Source: Shewanella decolorationis S12 (lineage in GTDB: Bacteria; Pseudomonadota; Gammaproteobacteria; Enterobacterales; Shewanellaceae). Taken from it: DNA of 64,000 nt. Position numbers and translations under genes: made by a program. Of the stretch, positions 27,238-37,450 are shown piece after piece (within the stretch, counting starts at the first letter, position 1; every line of letters starts with the position of its first letter). The stretch covers positions 1 through 64,000 of the forward strand of contig NZ_AXZL01000072.1 in the NCBI RefSeq assembly GCF_000485795.1, in the 5' to 3' direction. The notes under the pieces were generated by a model. It saw nothing but the letters and a program-made list of their open reading frames with translations, did no database searches and was not told the DNA's origin.

Positions 27238-27693
27238 TTAGCATCGTTCTTGCCACTGACACTCGACTAAATTGAACTCATAGTGGCTATCATGGGGAGC
27301 GATATTGGCGTTTAATTTAAAGCTTTGGCCACCCGCGGCAATCCAGCACTTGGAGAACCATTCAATAAGCGCGTTTGTTGCAATCTGCCAGGGGTCAAGA
27401 TCTTCATCCTTTTCGATATATTCCTCTTCAAATTCATCTGGATAAACATGGTCTATGTCGAGTAAATGAGGATTAACTGGCGAGGCGTATGCAGCCTTGC
27501 CATCGATATCCATAAAAAATACCCGCACCGGGAATTGGGATGAAAAACTATCGGCAAAGACCTCAAATGCCAGCGTGACTACCTCTTGGGGATAGTCATG
27601 CTCAATCAATTGCTTAAGAACGGGCTGTAACTTATCGGTGAGATTGTCTAAGTAGCCACCGACTTTTTCTGTAAACTCTTGCTCGAAACTCAT
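27238..27693 (-). CDS. Conserved-looking acidic protein, unknown function
   Basis: 151 residues, cytosolic and acidic, without signal peptide or membrane segment. Region about 85-115 is rich in Asp/Glu (PDEFEEEYIEKDEDLDPW) and may bind a basic partner; two Cys near the end (KCWIA, VECQW...RC). ATG at 27693 has AGGGAAG just upstream, better than 27711. The codon use and SD make it a real gene, but no family is recognised. Confidence 0.65.
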   Translation of the reverse strand: MSFEQEFTEKVGGYLDNLTDKLQPVLKQLIEHDYPQEVVTLAFEVFADSFSSQFPVRVFFMDIDGKAAYASPVNPHLLDIDHVYPDEFEEEYIEKDEDLDPWQIATNALIEWFSKCWIAAGGQSFKLNANIAPHDSHYEFNLVECQWQERC

Positions 27694-27922
27694 CTCTTCC
27701 CTGCTTATCATGCTCTACGACTGGAATGGCAAATATTACTCAAGCTAAAAACTTGCCATTAAAACTGAAAAATCATCCATATCGACCAGTAAGTTAACAT
27801 CGACGGCGCTGATATCCAACTCTATTATCTAATCCGAAACACGCACGACATTTAAAGTGGTTTCGAAGAGGATAAGGCTAAGCCGCCCAATACGCCGCGA
27901 GCACTCATCGTGTGTTAAGTTG

Positions 27923-29410
27923 CTACTCATGGGCATTGACTGTGCGCCCTGCGGCCCATTGCCTGAGGGCATTAATCTTATCGCCCATCACTATGGATAA
28001 CGGTTTGGTTTTTGTCAGTTCTTCTAACAACATGTCTTGATCGAGCGCTCGCGCTAAACTGCGGGCGCTGTACATGGCGGCGATCACGGCCTGCTCGATT
28101 TCAGCTCCCGAAAACCCTTGGCTATGCCGCGATAGCTGCGCAAGATCGAGCCGAGTCACATCGATACCACGGCGCTGGCAATGGATTAAGAAAATCGCCT
28201 TACGGATGGCTTCGTCGGGCAAATCAACAAAAAAGATTTCATCCATTCGCCCCTTACGCATCAGCTCGGGCGGCAGCGCTTGAATATCGTTGGCGGTGGC
28301 GACCACAAATACCTCGGACTTACGCTCCGCCATCCAAGTCAACAGTGTGCCAAGAATGCGGGTCGAAGTGCCCTCATCACTGCTACTGCCGCTTAAGCCT
28401 TTCTCTATTTCATCAATCCAAAGGATACAGGGCGACATCATATCGGCCAGCTCGAGGGCGTTACGCAAGTTCTTTTCAGTTTCGCCTATGTACTTGTTAT
28501 ATAAGGCGCCCATATCGAGCCTGAGCAAGGGGCGTTGCCACACTCCCGCCACCGCTTTGGCCGCAAGACTCTTGCCACTGCCCTGCACCCCGAGTAATAA
28601 CACGCCCTTTGGAGTATCGGGTTGTACCGCGGCCTTGGCATCGGTGGTTACCTGCGCCACTGGCGCGCGCTGCTTTAACCATTTTTTGAGATTATGTAAT
28701 CCGGCAATCTGGGAAAAATCACTGGTGTCGTACTCAAATTGCAATATGCCGTTGAGGTCGAGCAGCTGGAATTTGGCTTTGTTAATAAGGTCCACATCCG
28801 AATGGGTAATGGCGCCATCATCCACAATGGCCTTATGTATCAATCGTCTGGCATCATCTAAGGTCACACCGCGCAGGTTTTCCGCCAGTTTAACCACGGC
28901 TTTATCATCCACAGTGAGCGGCATGCCTTGGCCGCGCACCTTATCCACTTCAAGGTAAATCAAATTCTCCAGCTGCGAGGTGCTCGGCAGAGTGAGCTGA
29001 AAATAGGCGCAATAACGCTTAATTTCGGGCGGGATCTCAAAGGCATGGCTCACTAGCACCAGCGTGTGTTGCAGCGCATCGTATTCGAGGGCGATTTCTT
29101 TCAGCAGACGGACATTCTTTGGCGCATCAATCACAAAGGGATGAAAATCACAGAGCACATAAATCCCCTGCTGGGTCGTCGATTTAATCTGCCCCAAGAT
29201 ATCGCCAGGTTCAGTATTAAATTTCTGCGCAGGCATTGGCTTATCAACCCGCGTCAACCCTTGGGTAATACTCCAAGTAAATAAGGGCTGATAAAGCACA
29301 TTCGCCACCCGCTTAAGCATGTCTACAACACGGTATTCCTCATAGGTTTCAATCACCACGATGGGCGTTTTAGAACGTAGTACAGCGGTCAAATCGCGAA
29401 TGTCTTGCAT
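27923..29410 (-). CDS. AAA+ ATPase, Ycf46-like
   Basis: 495 residues. An N-terminal Rossmann-like region that reads as an inactive AAA-like half (about 1-180; IVVIETYEEYRVVDML, VLCDFHPF), then a complete AAA+ module with Walker A LGVQGSGKS (about 273-281), Walker B CILWIDEIEKG, sensor I VATAND and arginine-finger region RKGRMDEIFF. This matches the Ycf46-type ATPases; in cyanobacteria Ycf46 is tied to inorganic carbon use, while the role in bacteria such as Shewanella is not established. Single gene. Confidence 0.78.
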   Translation of the reverse strand: MQDIRDLTAVLRSKTPIVVIETYEEYRVVDMLKRVANVLYQPLFTWSITQGLTRVDKPMPAQKFNTEPGDILGQIKSTTQQGIYVLCDFHPFVIDAPKNVRLLKEIALEYDALQHTLVLVSHAFEIPPEIKRYCAYFQLTLPSTSQLENLIYLEVDKVRGQGMPLTVDDKAVVKLAENLRGVTLDDARRLIHKAIVDDGAITHSDVDLINKAKFQLLDLNGILQFEYDTSDFSQIAGLHNLKKWLKQRAPVAQVTTDAKAAVQPDTPKGVLLLGVQGSGKSLAAKAVAGVWQRPLLRLDMGALYNKYIGETEKNLRNALELADMMSPCILWIDEIEKGLSGSSSDEGTSTRILGTLLTWMAERKSEVFVVATANDIQALPPELMRKGRMDEIFFVDLPDEAIRKAIFLIHCQRRGIDVTRLDLAQLSRHSQGFSGAEIEQAVIAAMYSARSLARALDQDMLLEELTKTKPLSIVMGDKINALRQWAAGRTVNAHE

Positions 29411-29502
29411 ATCTTAAGTCCATAATCCGTTATGAAACCAAAAGTTAACATAAAACACCGCTACAAACAGGATTTTTACCACACCCAAGCACTAATCACC
29501 CT

Positions 29503-29540
29503 TAAATAGCTTGATCAAAAACACAGTTGTTAATTTCAGT
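29503..29540 (+). repeat. 38-base dispersed repeat, copy 2 (contains TTGATCAA)
   Basis: Same orientation as 26840-26877. It sits between the divergent starts of the AAA ATPase (29410) and purT (29628). The TTGATCAA core is intact, while ACAATTGT of copy 1 is ACAGTTGT here. Confidence 0.55.
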
Positions 29541-29612
29541 CTCATGCTTTGCCGCCAATCGGGGTAGACTATGGCCCAAGAACGTCCGAAGGCGTCAATT
29601 ATCCCAATATAA

Positions 29613-30803
<1,191 letters not shown>

Positions 30804-30862
30804 GAATGAATGCATAACGACTTGTCACCGGCAACTTAGTGTTCTGTACCGTGATCAGCACC

Positions 30863-30886
30863 GCGCCCAGCACTATTACTGGGCGC
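30863..30886 (+). terminator. Possible terminator after purT
   Basis: GCGCCCAG, eight-base loop, CTGGGCGC, followed by ATTATTAAGG with few T, so termination strength is uncertain. Confidence 0.45.
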
Positions 30887-31041
30887 ATTATTAAGGCATT
30901 TAAGCCAAGTTAACCGCCATACTCACTTCTACTCAAATTGATTTCGCGTCTAATGCAAAAGCCTGATGCAATCCAAGGTGGTTTTGAGGCATAGTAGCCC
31001 TCTATTTGGCATGCCCCACGCTAGGCTTTTACTCTGATCCC

Positions 31042-32499
31042 ATGGATTTACGCAGTCGTTATTCCACTCTCTTTCACTCTAAGCGCTTTCAGTCCAAGCA
31101 CTTTGAGCTCAAGCGCTCAAAATCCTTGCAAGCGATACATCGCACTTTTTCCCTGTTACTGGCGTTATCCTTTGGCTCAGTGTCCCTTGGCGCCTGTCAG
31201 CCAGCAAATCAAGATACATCGAGCAGCAAGGCAGACACCGTCGCCCAGCGTGAATTAAGCCAAGAAGTGTATGTCTGGCAGCGGCAATGGCGCGATGCCA
31301 ATCAAAGCGCCTTGGTCGAAAGCCAAAGCACATTTAATGGCGTGCGCATCTTGGCATTACAAGCCCATCCCAAACCCAATGGCACGGATATCTGGTTCGA
31401 AGTGCGGGTCAACCATGAATGGTTACAGGCCGATCCACGCCCTAAAGTGGCGGTAATAAGATTAGATGGCCAACTAACGCGCCTAAATAATCGCGAAGCT
31501 CTCCAAAAAATTCTCGCGCTCATTCAAGACTGGCAGGCAAAGGGCACCAAGCTTGCGGGAATTGAAATCGACCACGATAGCGCCAGCAGTAAACTCGCTG
31601 CCTATAACGCTTTTTTACGTGAGTTAAAAAGCCAATTACCCCACACGCTTAAACTCAGCATTACCTCATTGCCCGCTTGGTTGAGCAGCCCGGCGTTTCC
31701 GCCGCTATTTGATAATATCGATGAGCTGGTACTGCAAATTCACAGTGTCAGTGACCCACGTTTAGGGCTGTTCGACCCCGCGCAAGGTTGGCAATGGGTC
31801 GAGCAGCTGTCACAGTTAGCTAAGGTCCCCTATCTTATCGCCCTGCCATCCTACGGCTCGGCGGTGTATAGCACAGCATCGGGTTATCGGGTAGAGAGTG
31901 AAGTGCCAATGCGAATGCCTTCGGCAAATACCGCATCTTCGCAGCATCTTGCGCGCCAAGAGCTGATGGCCGATCCACAGGTGTTGCAGTCCTTCGTTAA
32001 AAAACTGCACAACTTTACCGACCCCAAGCTTAAGGGAATGATTTGGTTTCGATTACCCCTCGAAGGCGATAAGCGGGTTTGGCCACTCTCGACCCTGATT
32101 GCGGTCGCCAAGCTGCAAGCACTCGCCCCGCAGATTGAGCTAGAAATCTTAAACACTGAGCCCAGGCTCTCACCTAGTGAGGCACCAAAAACCAGCTTAT
32201 TTCAATTAGTGTTAGTCAATAAGGGCAATATTGCGGGCGAGTTGCCGGGCCAGTTGTCCCTAGCGGCGCAGGCGTGCAGCGGGTATGATGCGCAAAACGG
32301 TTATCAAGCCAAATTAACCCAAGGGACATTAGTGTGGCAGTTACCGCAAGCCACCTCAACGGAACGCGCAGCAGAGCCTGCCTCCTCGCAGTTTGCGCCG
32401 AATTTAATCTCAGCGGTCGAGCTAAGCCCAAACGGGCGTAGAGTTATCGGTTGGGCACGTTGTGAGTCATTATATTTACAGGGAATTTATGCGCCATAA
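31042..32499 (+). CDS. DUF3142 domain protein, putative lipoprotein
   Basis: About 485 residues from ATG 31042 (an in-frame start at 31006 also exists; neither has a strong SD). A signal peptide with LLLALSFGSVSLGAC near residue 50 points to a lipoprotein. The rest is the DUF3142 type: a barrel-like domain with ILALQAHP, GIEIDHD and LVLQIHSVSDP strands that looks like a glycoside-hydrolase-type fold. Overlaps the next gene by 11 bases, so the two are made together. Function unknown. Confidence 0.75.
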   Translation: MDLRSRYSTLFHSKRFQSKHFELKRSKSLQAIHRTFSLLLALSFGSVSLGACQPANQDTSSSKADTVAQRELSQEVYVWQRQWRDANQSALVESQSTFNGVRILALQAHPKPNGTDIWFEVRVNHEWLQADPRPKVAVIRLDGQLTRLNNREALQKILALIQDWQAKGTKLAGIEIDHDSASSKLAAYNAFLRELKSQLPHTLKLSITSLPAWLSSPAFPPLFDNIDELVLQIHSVSDPRLGLFDPAQGWQWVEQLSQLAKVPYLIALPSYGSAVYSTASGYRVESEVPMRMPSANTASSQHLARQELMADPQVLQSFVKKLHNFTDPKLKGMIWFRLPLEGDKRVWPLSTLIAVAKLQALAPQIELEILNTEPRLSPSEAPKTSLFQLVLVNKGNIAGELPGQLSLAAQACSGYDAQNGYQAKLTQGTLVWQLPQATSTERAAEPASSQFAPNLISAVELSPNGRRVIGWARCESLYLQGIYAP

Positions 32500-34786
32500 G
32501 TCAAATTCATTGCCAGCGAAGGCTATTCCGCGCTGGAAAACCAAATTAAAACAAACCAGCCTGATTGGCTTAAGTTTCTTCTCCCCTGCGCTATTAGCCT
32601 GCGGGCCAGACTTTCCGCTGCAATTAACCCAAGACAGGCAGTACAACCTAAGCTATTTACCGCAAACCAGTTTTAGCCAGCAACTTAGCGGTTTAGCAAA
32701 ACCACTGGCTTGGCAGTTTCAAGATGCGCCTGCTGCGCAGGAATACCTCTGGGATGAGGTGCATAGTCGCTATCTTTCCCAGACTCGCGCCTATGAAAAC
32801 AGCGAGTTATCCGAGGCGCAGCTCGCGTTAGTCAATAGTCTGCGTGATGCGCAAAGCGTGGCAGAGGCCGAGCAAATCGCCGCCCAGTTAAAAGAGACAT
32901 TAGCGCCCGCCTTAACCTGGTACAGCCTTGGCGCCATGGCGTTTGATGCCAAAGAGTACGATAAAGCCAGCGATTACTTTAAAAAAGTCATCGCCCTACC
33001 TGAGAGTGAGCGCGCGGGTCGCAGCCTGTGGGCACTGTATAGCTTGTCTCGTATCGAGCTGATAAAGAGCAAAACCGCCAGCGATAATAGCCATTTTGTT
33101 CAAGCCAATGCTTACTTGCAGCAACTACAAACTGAGGTGACCCAAGGGGCCGCCGATCCGCTGCGCTTAAGCTTAGCCGGCCTTGGCGAGCAGGCTTATA
33201 TTCTGCTACATCAAGGCCAAGCTCAAATTGAAGTCTCTCGTGGGGAATATGAGCCGCCTAAAATAGATGTAGCCTTAAATCCTGCCACCTTAGATAAGGT
33301 TATTGAACTCTATGCCACCCAGTCGGTGCAGGGTGACAGTAGCGGTTATGACTCGTTGCTGATGTTAAGCCGCAGCTTAATGTCTAAAAATATCAATGAG
33401 CTAAAACCATTATTACAGCAGCCGAGTGTGCAACAATTGCTCATTGCTTACTGGCAGAGCAGTGCCAATGATTTCGCCTTCGACGGACAACTGATGGACA
33501 TGGGCCAAAAGGTTGCCGAAATCCTCACCGTATTCCCAACCGATGGTGTAATACTGAGCCAAGGCGATAAGTTAGCGGCGATTTACTACCAATTGGGTGA
33601 CTATGCCAGCGCCGAGCGCATGCTGGCACTCGCCAAACCGAGCGGCTTAACTTGGTGGCTCACAGCGAAGCTTATGCTGCAAAAGGGGGACCAAGCCCAA
33701 GCGGCTAAGGCCTATGCCCAAGCAGTGCATCATTTTCCAACCGATGCGACTTCAGGTACTGAGCACTTAAATGCTAAGGATACTCAACAACAGGCCATCG
33801 ACGCCGATGCCCAGCAAGCCACCTATTGCCGTATTCGCGCCGAGCAGGGCGTGTTATCCCTTGAGCGGGGCGAATATATCGACGCCCTCAGCCAACTGTT
33901 CGCCAGTGGTGATGAGTATTGGCAGGATATCGCCTATGTGGCCGAGCGCGTGCTCACTACCGCCGAGCTTAAGCTGTTTATCGATGAGCATGTGCCGGTA
34001 ATGACTTTCGAGTATCCCAAGGACAGCGATTGGTACGACAGTGTCGAGCCAATCAACAACCGCCTGCGTTACTTACTGGGTCGCCGCTTACTGCGTGAAG
34101 GCGCGATTGCCGAGGCGCCTGTTTATTTCAGTAATCCCACACTCAACGCCAACGTGCAGGAGTATGGCAAGGCGCTGACCGCAGCCAAGAGTAGCAAGGG
34201 CATTGAGAGCGCCCGCGCCTATTGGTCTGCCGCCGAACTCGCGCGTCATCAAGGGATGGAAATCTTAGGCTTTGAATTAGCACCGGATTATTCGATATAT
34301 GCAGGAATGTTCGACCTAAGGGATTGGTATGCTGCGGATAAGCTCAGCGATAAAGAGCAGCAACGCATCAGTGCCAGCCAAGCGATTCCCGATAAACGCT
34401 TCCACTATCGTTACCAAGCCGCCGAGTTGGCAAACAAAGCAGCCGATCTCGTGCCCCACAACAGCCAAGCCTATGCTGCGCTATTGTGCCAAGCCACAGG
34501 TTGGGTGTTATATCGCGATGATGAACTCGCCCGCCGCTACTATAAAAAATACGTCGCCAATGGTCCCTTTGTGCCTTGGGCGGAGAATTTTGGTACGCAA
34601 TGTGAAACCCCAGATTTTGACCGCGCCGTCGAACGGGAAAAAGCCAACCAAATCGCCAAGTGGAATGCGATTTACCACAAACTGAAAAAGCCCGTGGCCT
34701 ATGGCTCACTGGTTATCACTGCAGCCTTGATCGGATTTATTGGTCTACGCAGACGATCTCGCCGAGCAAAAAACCATCAAAGCTAA
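32489..34786 (+). CDS. Large exported lipoprotein-like protein with helical repeats, unknown
   Basis: About 765 residues. N terminus: basic, then ISLSF-like hydrophobic stretch ending ALLACGPDF (lipobox-like, Cys about 37). Body: helix-rich with tetratricopeptide-like segments such as AFDAKEYDKASDYFKKVIA and YYQLGDYASAERMLALA. Near the C terminus VAYGSLVITAALIGFIGL is a membrane segment followed by RRRSRR. A lipid anchor plus a terminal membrane helix is unusual. ATG at 32489 lies inside the DUF3142 gene; the earlier start at 32462 is less likely. No family is recognised. Confidence 0.72.
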   Translation: MRHKSNSLPAKAIPRWKTKLKQTSLIGLSFFSPALLACGPDFPLQLTQDRQYNLSYLPQTSFSQQLSGLAKPLAWQFQDAPAAQEYLWDEVHSRYLSQTRAYENSELSEAQLALVNSLRDAQSVAEAEQIAAQLKETLAPALTWYSLGAMAFDAKEYDKASDYFKKVIALPESERAGRSLWALYSLSRIELIKSKTASDNSHFVQANAYLQQLQTEVTQGAADPLRLSLAGLGEQAYILLHQGQAQIEVSRGEYEPPKIDVALNPATLDKVIELYATQSVQGDSSGYDSLLMLSRSLMSKNINELKPLLQQPSVQQLLIAYWQSSANDFAFDGQLMDMGQKVAEILTVFPTDGVILSQGDKLAAIYYQLGDYASAERMLALAKPSGLTWWLTAKLMLQKGDQAQAAKAYAQAVHHFPTDATSGTEHLNAKDTQQQAIDADAQQATYCRIRAEQGVLSLERGEYIDALSQLFASGDEYWQDIAYVAERVLTTAELKLFIDEHVPVMTFEYPKDSDWYDSVEPINNRLRYLLGRRLLREGAIAEAPVYFSNPTLNANVQEYGKALTAAKSSKGIESARAYWSAAELARHQGMEILGFELAPDYSIYAGMFDLRDWYAADKLSDKEQQRISASQAIPDKRFHYRYQAAELANKAADLVPHNSQAYAALLCQATGWVLYRDDELARRYYKKYVANGPFVPWAENFGTQCETPDFDRAVEREKANQIAKWNAIYHKLKKPVAYGSLVITAALIGFIGLRRRSRRAKNHQS

Positions 34787-34810
34787 AATCAACTGAGATG
34801 AAAAGTTAAA

Positions 34811-34857
34811 TATGCCCAAACAACCCGAAGAGGCTGGATTCAGGTAGTTTGGGCATA
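34811..34857. repeat. Inverted repeat before the cassette gene
   Basis: TATGCCCAAAC (34811-34821) and GTTTGGGCATA (34847-34857), 11 perfect bases with a 25-base loop. It could be the terminator of the preceding gene (the T-run is poor) or a degenerate recombination site; the latter is a guess. Confidence 0.45.
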
Positions 34858-34971
34858 AAACTAAAATTTTGTTGTTAGTCTCTATGATGGCTCCGATACA
34901 CAACAAAGCCGTTATTTTTAAACAAAATGGCCCTAGTAATTAGTTTTAACACATCTGTAAGGAGAGAAAAA

Positions 34972-35418
34972 TTGGCGCGCAAGGAAAAGGCTGAGAGTGA
35001 ATCTTATCGTAAATTTATAGATGAGCAGGCAAAGCTCGCATATGAGGAACTAGTAAAAAACCAATCACCGAAAAAGGCCTTTTTCGGCGCAATACTGGGT
35101 GTTTTCTTAGGTTTAGCCTTGCTTATTCTCTTTGTTTGGAATGGGCTAGTCTTTTATTGGATGCTATTTGTTCCTGCGGCAGTGATTGGTTATTTAGCCT
35201 GCAAGTTTGGGAAAATCTATGAGAGTAAATATGCAAACATGATAGGTGTAATAGGACTATTGACCAATGGCTTTGCTGTAATGACTTTATACAACTATGA
35301 AGCTATTGCCTTATCCACCATTCCTATTGCCTTTATTGTGACGAGGTATTTCGCCAAATTGAAATTAACCGAAGCACAAGAGCGAGCTATTTGGCGTAAA
35401 GAAATAGGTAAGTTATAA
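34972..35418 (+). CDS. Integron cassette protein, small membrane protein of unknown function
   Basis: 148 residues from TTG 34972, which has AAGGAG seven bases upstream; a longer ATG start at 34927 has no SD. N-terminal basic, charged helix, then about four hydrophobic segments (roughly 37-60, 62-78, 88-105, 110-127) and a charged tail. A gene of this size directly followed by an attC-like site is the classic integron cassette layout. No family is recognised. A+T content is higher than in the flanking genes. Confidence 0.65.
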   Translation: MARKEKAESESYRKFIDEQAKLAYEELVKNQSPKKAFFGAILGVFLGLALLILFVWNGLVFYWMLFVPAAVIGYLACKFGKIYESKYANMIGVIGLLTNGFAVMTLYNYEAIALSTIPIAFIVTRYFAKLKLTEAQERAIWRKEIGKL

Positions 35419-35462
35419 CGAACTATCAAAGTGCAATGGCGAGTCATTATACGTCAAACAAT

Positions 35463-35543
35463 GCATAACAAATGGCTGTTGTCGCGCTACGCGCTGGGGC
35501 TGCCTACGCTACGCTTCGGCAGCCCCAAAGCAAGGCGTTAGGC
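35463..35543 (+). other. attC-like integron recombination site
   Basis: 81 bases, 45 after the stop at 35418. Left core GCATAAC (35463-35469) and right core GTTAGGC (35537-35543) fit the RYYYAAC/GTTRRRY rule with one odd base. Between them is a perfect 9-base stem, GGGGCTGCC (35496-35504) / GGCAGCCCC (35518-35526), as in the folded single-strand attC. The next gene starts about 40 bases later. No integrase gene is in the window. Confidence 0.65.
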
Positions 35544-35584
35544 ATCCAGAGTTATACGTAAGAAGTAAATATAGGAATAATTGA

Positions 35585-35763
35585 ATGGAGTACATCGTAT
35601 CCCGAGGGAAAGAAGAAGGCATAGTTCTCACTCCCCACAAACATGAAGACGGGAAATACGTAGCTAGCATGAGTCGATTTGAAAAAGACTACATATACGT
35701 TGATTCTTTGAGAGAGCTTCAGATTCTCTGTGAAAATGGGTTCTCCATAAGAATGAGCAATCA
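35585..35763 (+). pseudogene. 5' part of a second cassette gene, interrupted by a REP-like arm
   Basis: ATG at 35585, 42 bases after the attC-like site. About 60 residues (MEYIVSRGKEEGIV... to GFSIRMSN) read as a plausible soluble protein. From about 35764 the frame runs into the repeat arm, which also occurs at 37451-37784, so the C terminus is not native: the ORF continues to 35965 in arm sequence. No downstream attC remains. Confidence 0.5.
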
Positions 35764-35779
35764 AGACTCATCGCATCAC

Positions 35780-35940
35780 CGTGCGCCATGGGCGATTTGC
35801 GAGACGACCGTCCGCCCCATGGCCGCTCTTTGGCATCCATGCCATCGCGGCATTTGTGAATCCATTCACATCAGACGGGCGGTGTCGAGCATCCAAGGAT
35901 GGACTCGCTGCGTGTCGGTGAGCGAATACCATGACTCACC
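35780..35940 (+). repeat. REP-like palindromic element, degenerate copy
   Basis: 161 bases. Ends CGTGCGCCATGG and CCATGACTCACC, two-to-three changes away from the perfect 12-base arms of the 37451 copy. Shares an exact 38-base match with it (35785-35822) but has a 52-base insert (35823-35874) with its own hairpins, TGGCATCCATGCCA and TGTGAA/TTCACA. Confidence 0.65.
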
Positions 35941-36091
35941 TATAACTCAGCACTTAAAGAGTTAAATTTCCAAGATTTATCCCTTTAACGTCACTATCCA
36001 CTCCATGTATTACACTCTTCATCACACAACAGAGTAGCTTTGGAATAAACGCATTATCTCTTATCAAAAGAAACGTTCTAACCCACAAACC

Positions 36092-36170
36092 TTAGGGATT
36101 CACACAATTAACTCGCTCGCCAGCTAAATAGGCGCTGAGATTTGCTGTTGCGATATTCAGCAGGTTCTGC
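36092..36170 (-). pseudogene. Remnant of a D-2-hydroxyacid dehydrogenase 3' end
   Basis: On the minus strand this reads QNLLNIATANLSAYLAGERV then NCVNP and a stop. The intact gene (37706-38659) ends QNLLNIATANLCAYLAGDRV then NWVNP. Only three of 25 residues differ, while seven other codons differ silently. It is part of the left arm (35785-36170) that matches 37456-37784. The rest of the gene is missing at 36171. Confidence 0.7.
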
Positions 36171-36275
36171 AAAAAAATAGCAAAAAAATAGCAAGGACAG
36201 CCATATCTTTTTGTGTTTTTCAGCCCCTTCTACTAGGCTTTAAATTATCCTGATTTTGTCTGTGTGGAGTTTGCT

Positions 36276-37310
36276 ATGACTTCGGCCAGAAGACAGCTAA
36301 TTGATGCTAATGCAACGCCCTTCTATCATGTGATAAATCGCTGTGTTAGAAGGGCTTTTTTGTGCGGTGAGGATAAGCTCACTGGACGTAGTTACGAGCA
36401 TCGACGTGGCTGGATTGTTGATAAAATCAAAGCCTTGTCTGCGATATTTTGTGTGGATATTTGCGCTTACGCGGTGATGAGCAATCACTATCATTTAGTG
36501 CTTAAAATAGATGTCGATAAGGCCAAATCCTTAACGCAAAAAGACATTATCAGCCGTTGGTGCCAAATCACTAAAGGCCATGCAGTCGCGACTAAGTATA
36601 TGAATGGTGATGCATTAATCGAAGGTGAACGCATGTTGCTCGATGGCTTAATTACCGAGTGGCATGAACGATTAAGCAGTATTTCTTGGTTTATGCGTTG
36701 TTTAAACGAAGAAATTGCCCGTAAGGCTAATCGTGAGGATGAGTGCAAGGGCGCCTTTTGGGAAGGCCGATTTAAGTCGCAAGCGCTGCTAGATGAGCAA
36801 GCCCTGCTCGCGTGTATGATGTATGTCGATTTAAACCCCATTCGAGCAGGCATTGCCGATTCTTTGCAATCCTCTGATTTTACATCGATTCAGGAGCGAA
36901 TTAACTCGCTAGATTCACCCAATCGTTTATTAGCCATCTCAACGCCACAAACTGACTCCGCAACTAATCAAGCTCATATTCCCCACAAGGCTCTGGTCCA
37001 ATTCGATGGCGCAGCTCACCTAAATGAGCAAGCGGGCATTCCGTTTCATTTTGCCGATTATCTCGAACTGATTGATTGGACAGGCCGCGCCATCCGCCTT
37101 GATAAGAAAGGCTATATCGATAATCAACGGCCGAAACTACTCAATGAATTAGGCATTGCGCCCGATGCGTGGCTCACATCAGCCAAAGAGTTTCGACGTC
37201 AATACAGTGGCATAAGTGGTCGATGGGATAGCATGTGCGCGTTTAAAAAACAGCATAACAGCGGCAAATGGTGTAAAGGAAAAGCATCAAGCCAAGCGTT
37301 ACATCCTTAA
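36276..37310 (+). CDS. REP-associated tyrosine transposase (RAYT, IS200/IS605-like Y1 family)
   Basis: 344 residues from ATG 36276, with TGGAG six bases upstream. N-terminal Y1 domain with HUH motif H71-Y72-H73 (SNHYHLVLK) and a tyrosine in MMYVDLNPIRAG (Y183), the RAYT catalytic place; the FWEGRFKSQ motif is also typical. C-terminal extension (about 200-344) as in long RAYTs. Known of the family: single-strand nickases that act on REP palindromes, single copy and domesticated. It stands between two REP-like arms, which are the likely substrate. Confidence 0.88.
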   Translation: MTSARRQLIDANATPFYHVINRCVRRAFLCGEDKLTGRSYEHRRGWIVDKIKALSAIFCVDICAYAVMSNHYHLVLKIDVDKAKSLTQKDIISRWCQITKGHAVATKYMNGDALIEGERMLLDGLITEWHERLSSISWFMRCLNEEIARKANREDECKGAFWEGRFKSQALLDEQALLACMMYVDLNPIRAGIADSLQSSDFTSIQERINSLDSPNRLLAISTPQTDSATNQAHIPHKALVQFDGAAHLNEQAGIPFHFADYLELIDWTGRAIRLDKKGYIDNQRPKLLNELGIAPDAWLTSAKEFRRQYSGISGRWDSMCAFKKQHNSGKWCKGKASSQALHP

Positions 37311-37450
37311 GTTAGTTACGACTCAGCGTTTGGGATTATTTTTGTTTATCCGAAATGGAGATAATTTCGCGCAAAACATAGCACGCTTTTGTCCCAAAAC
37401 ATGCGGTGTATTTCTTTGTTAATACTCACATGCGACGCCGATGCTAAACA

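Noticed and set aside
28012..28958. Long plus-strand ORFs inside the AAA ATPase gene
   Set aside because: Shadows of the minus-strand gene; the reading frames have no recognised domain and unusual composition.
34811..34857. Second attC site left of the cassette
   Set aside because: It has GTTTGGGC in place of GTTRRRY, is only 47 bases long, and works as a simple hairpin; kept only as an inverted repeat.
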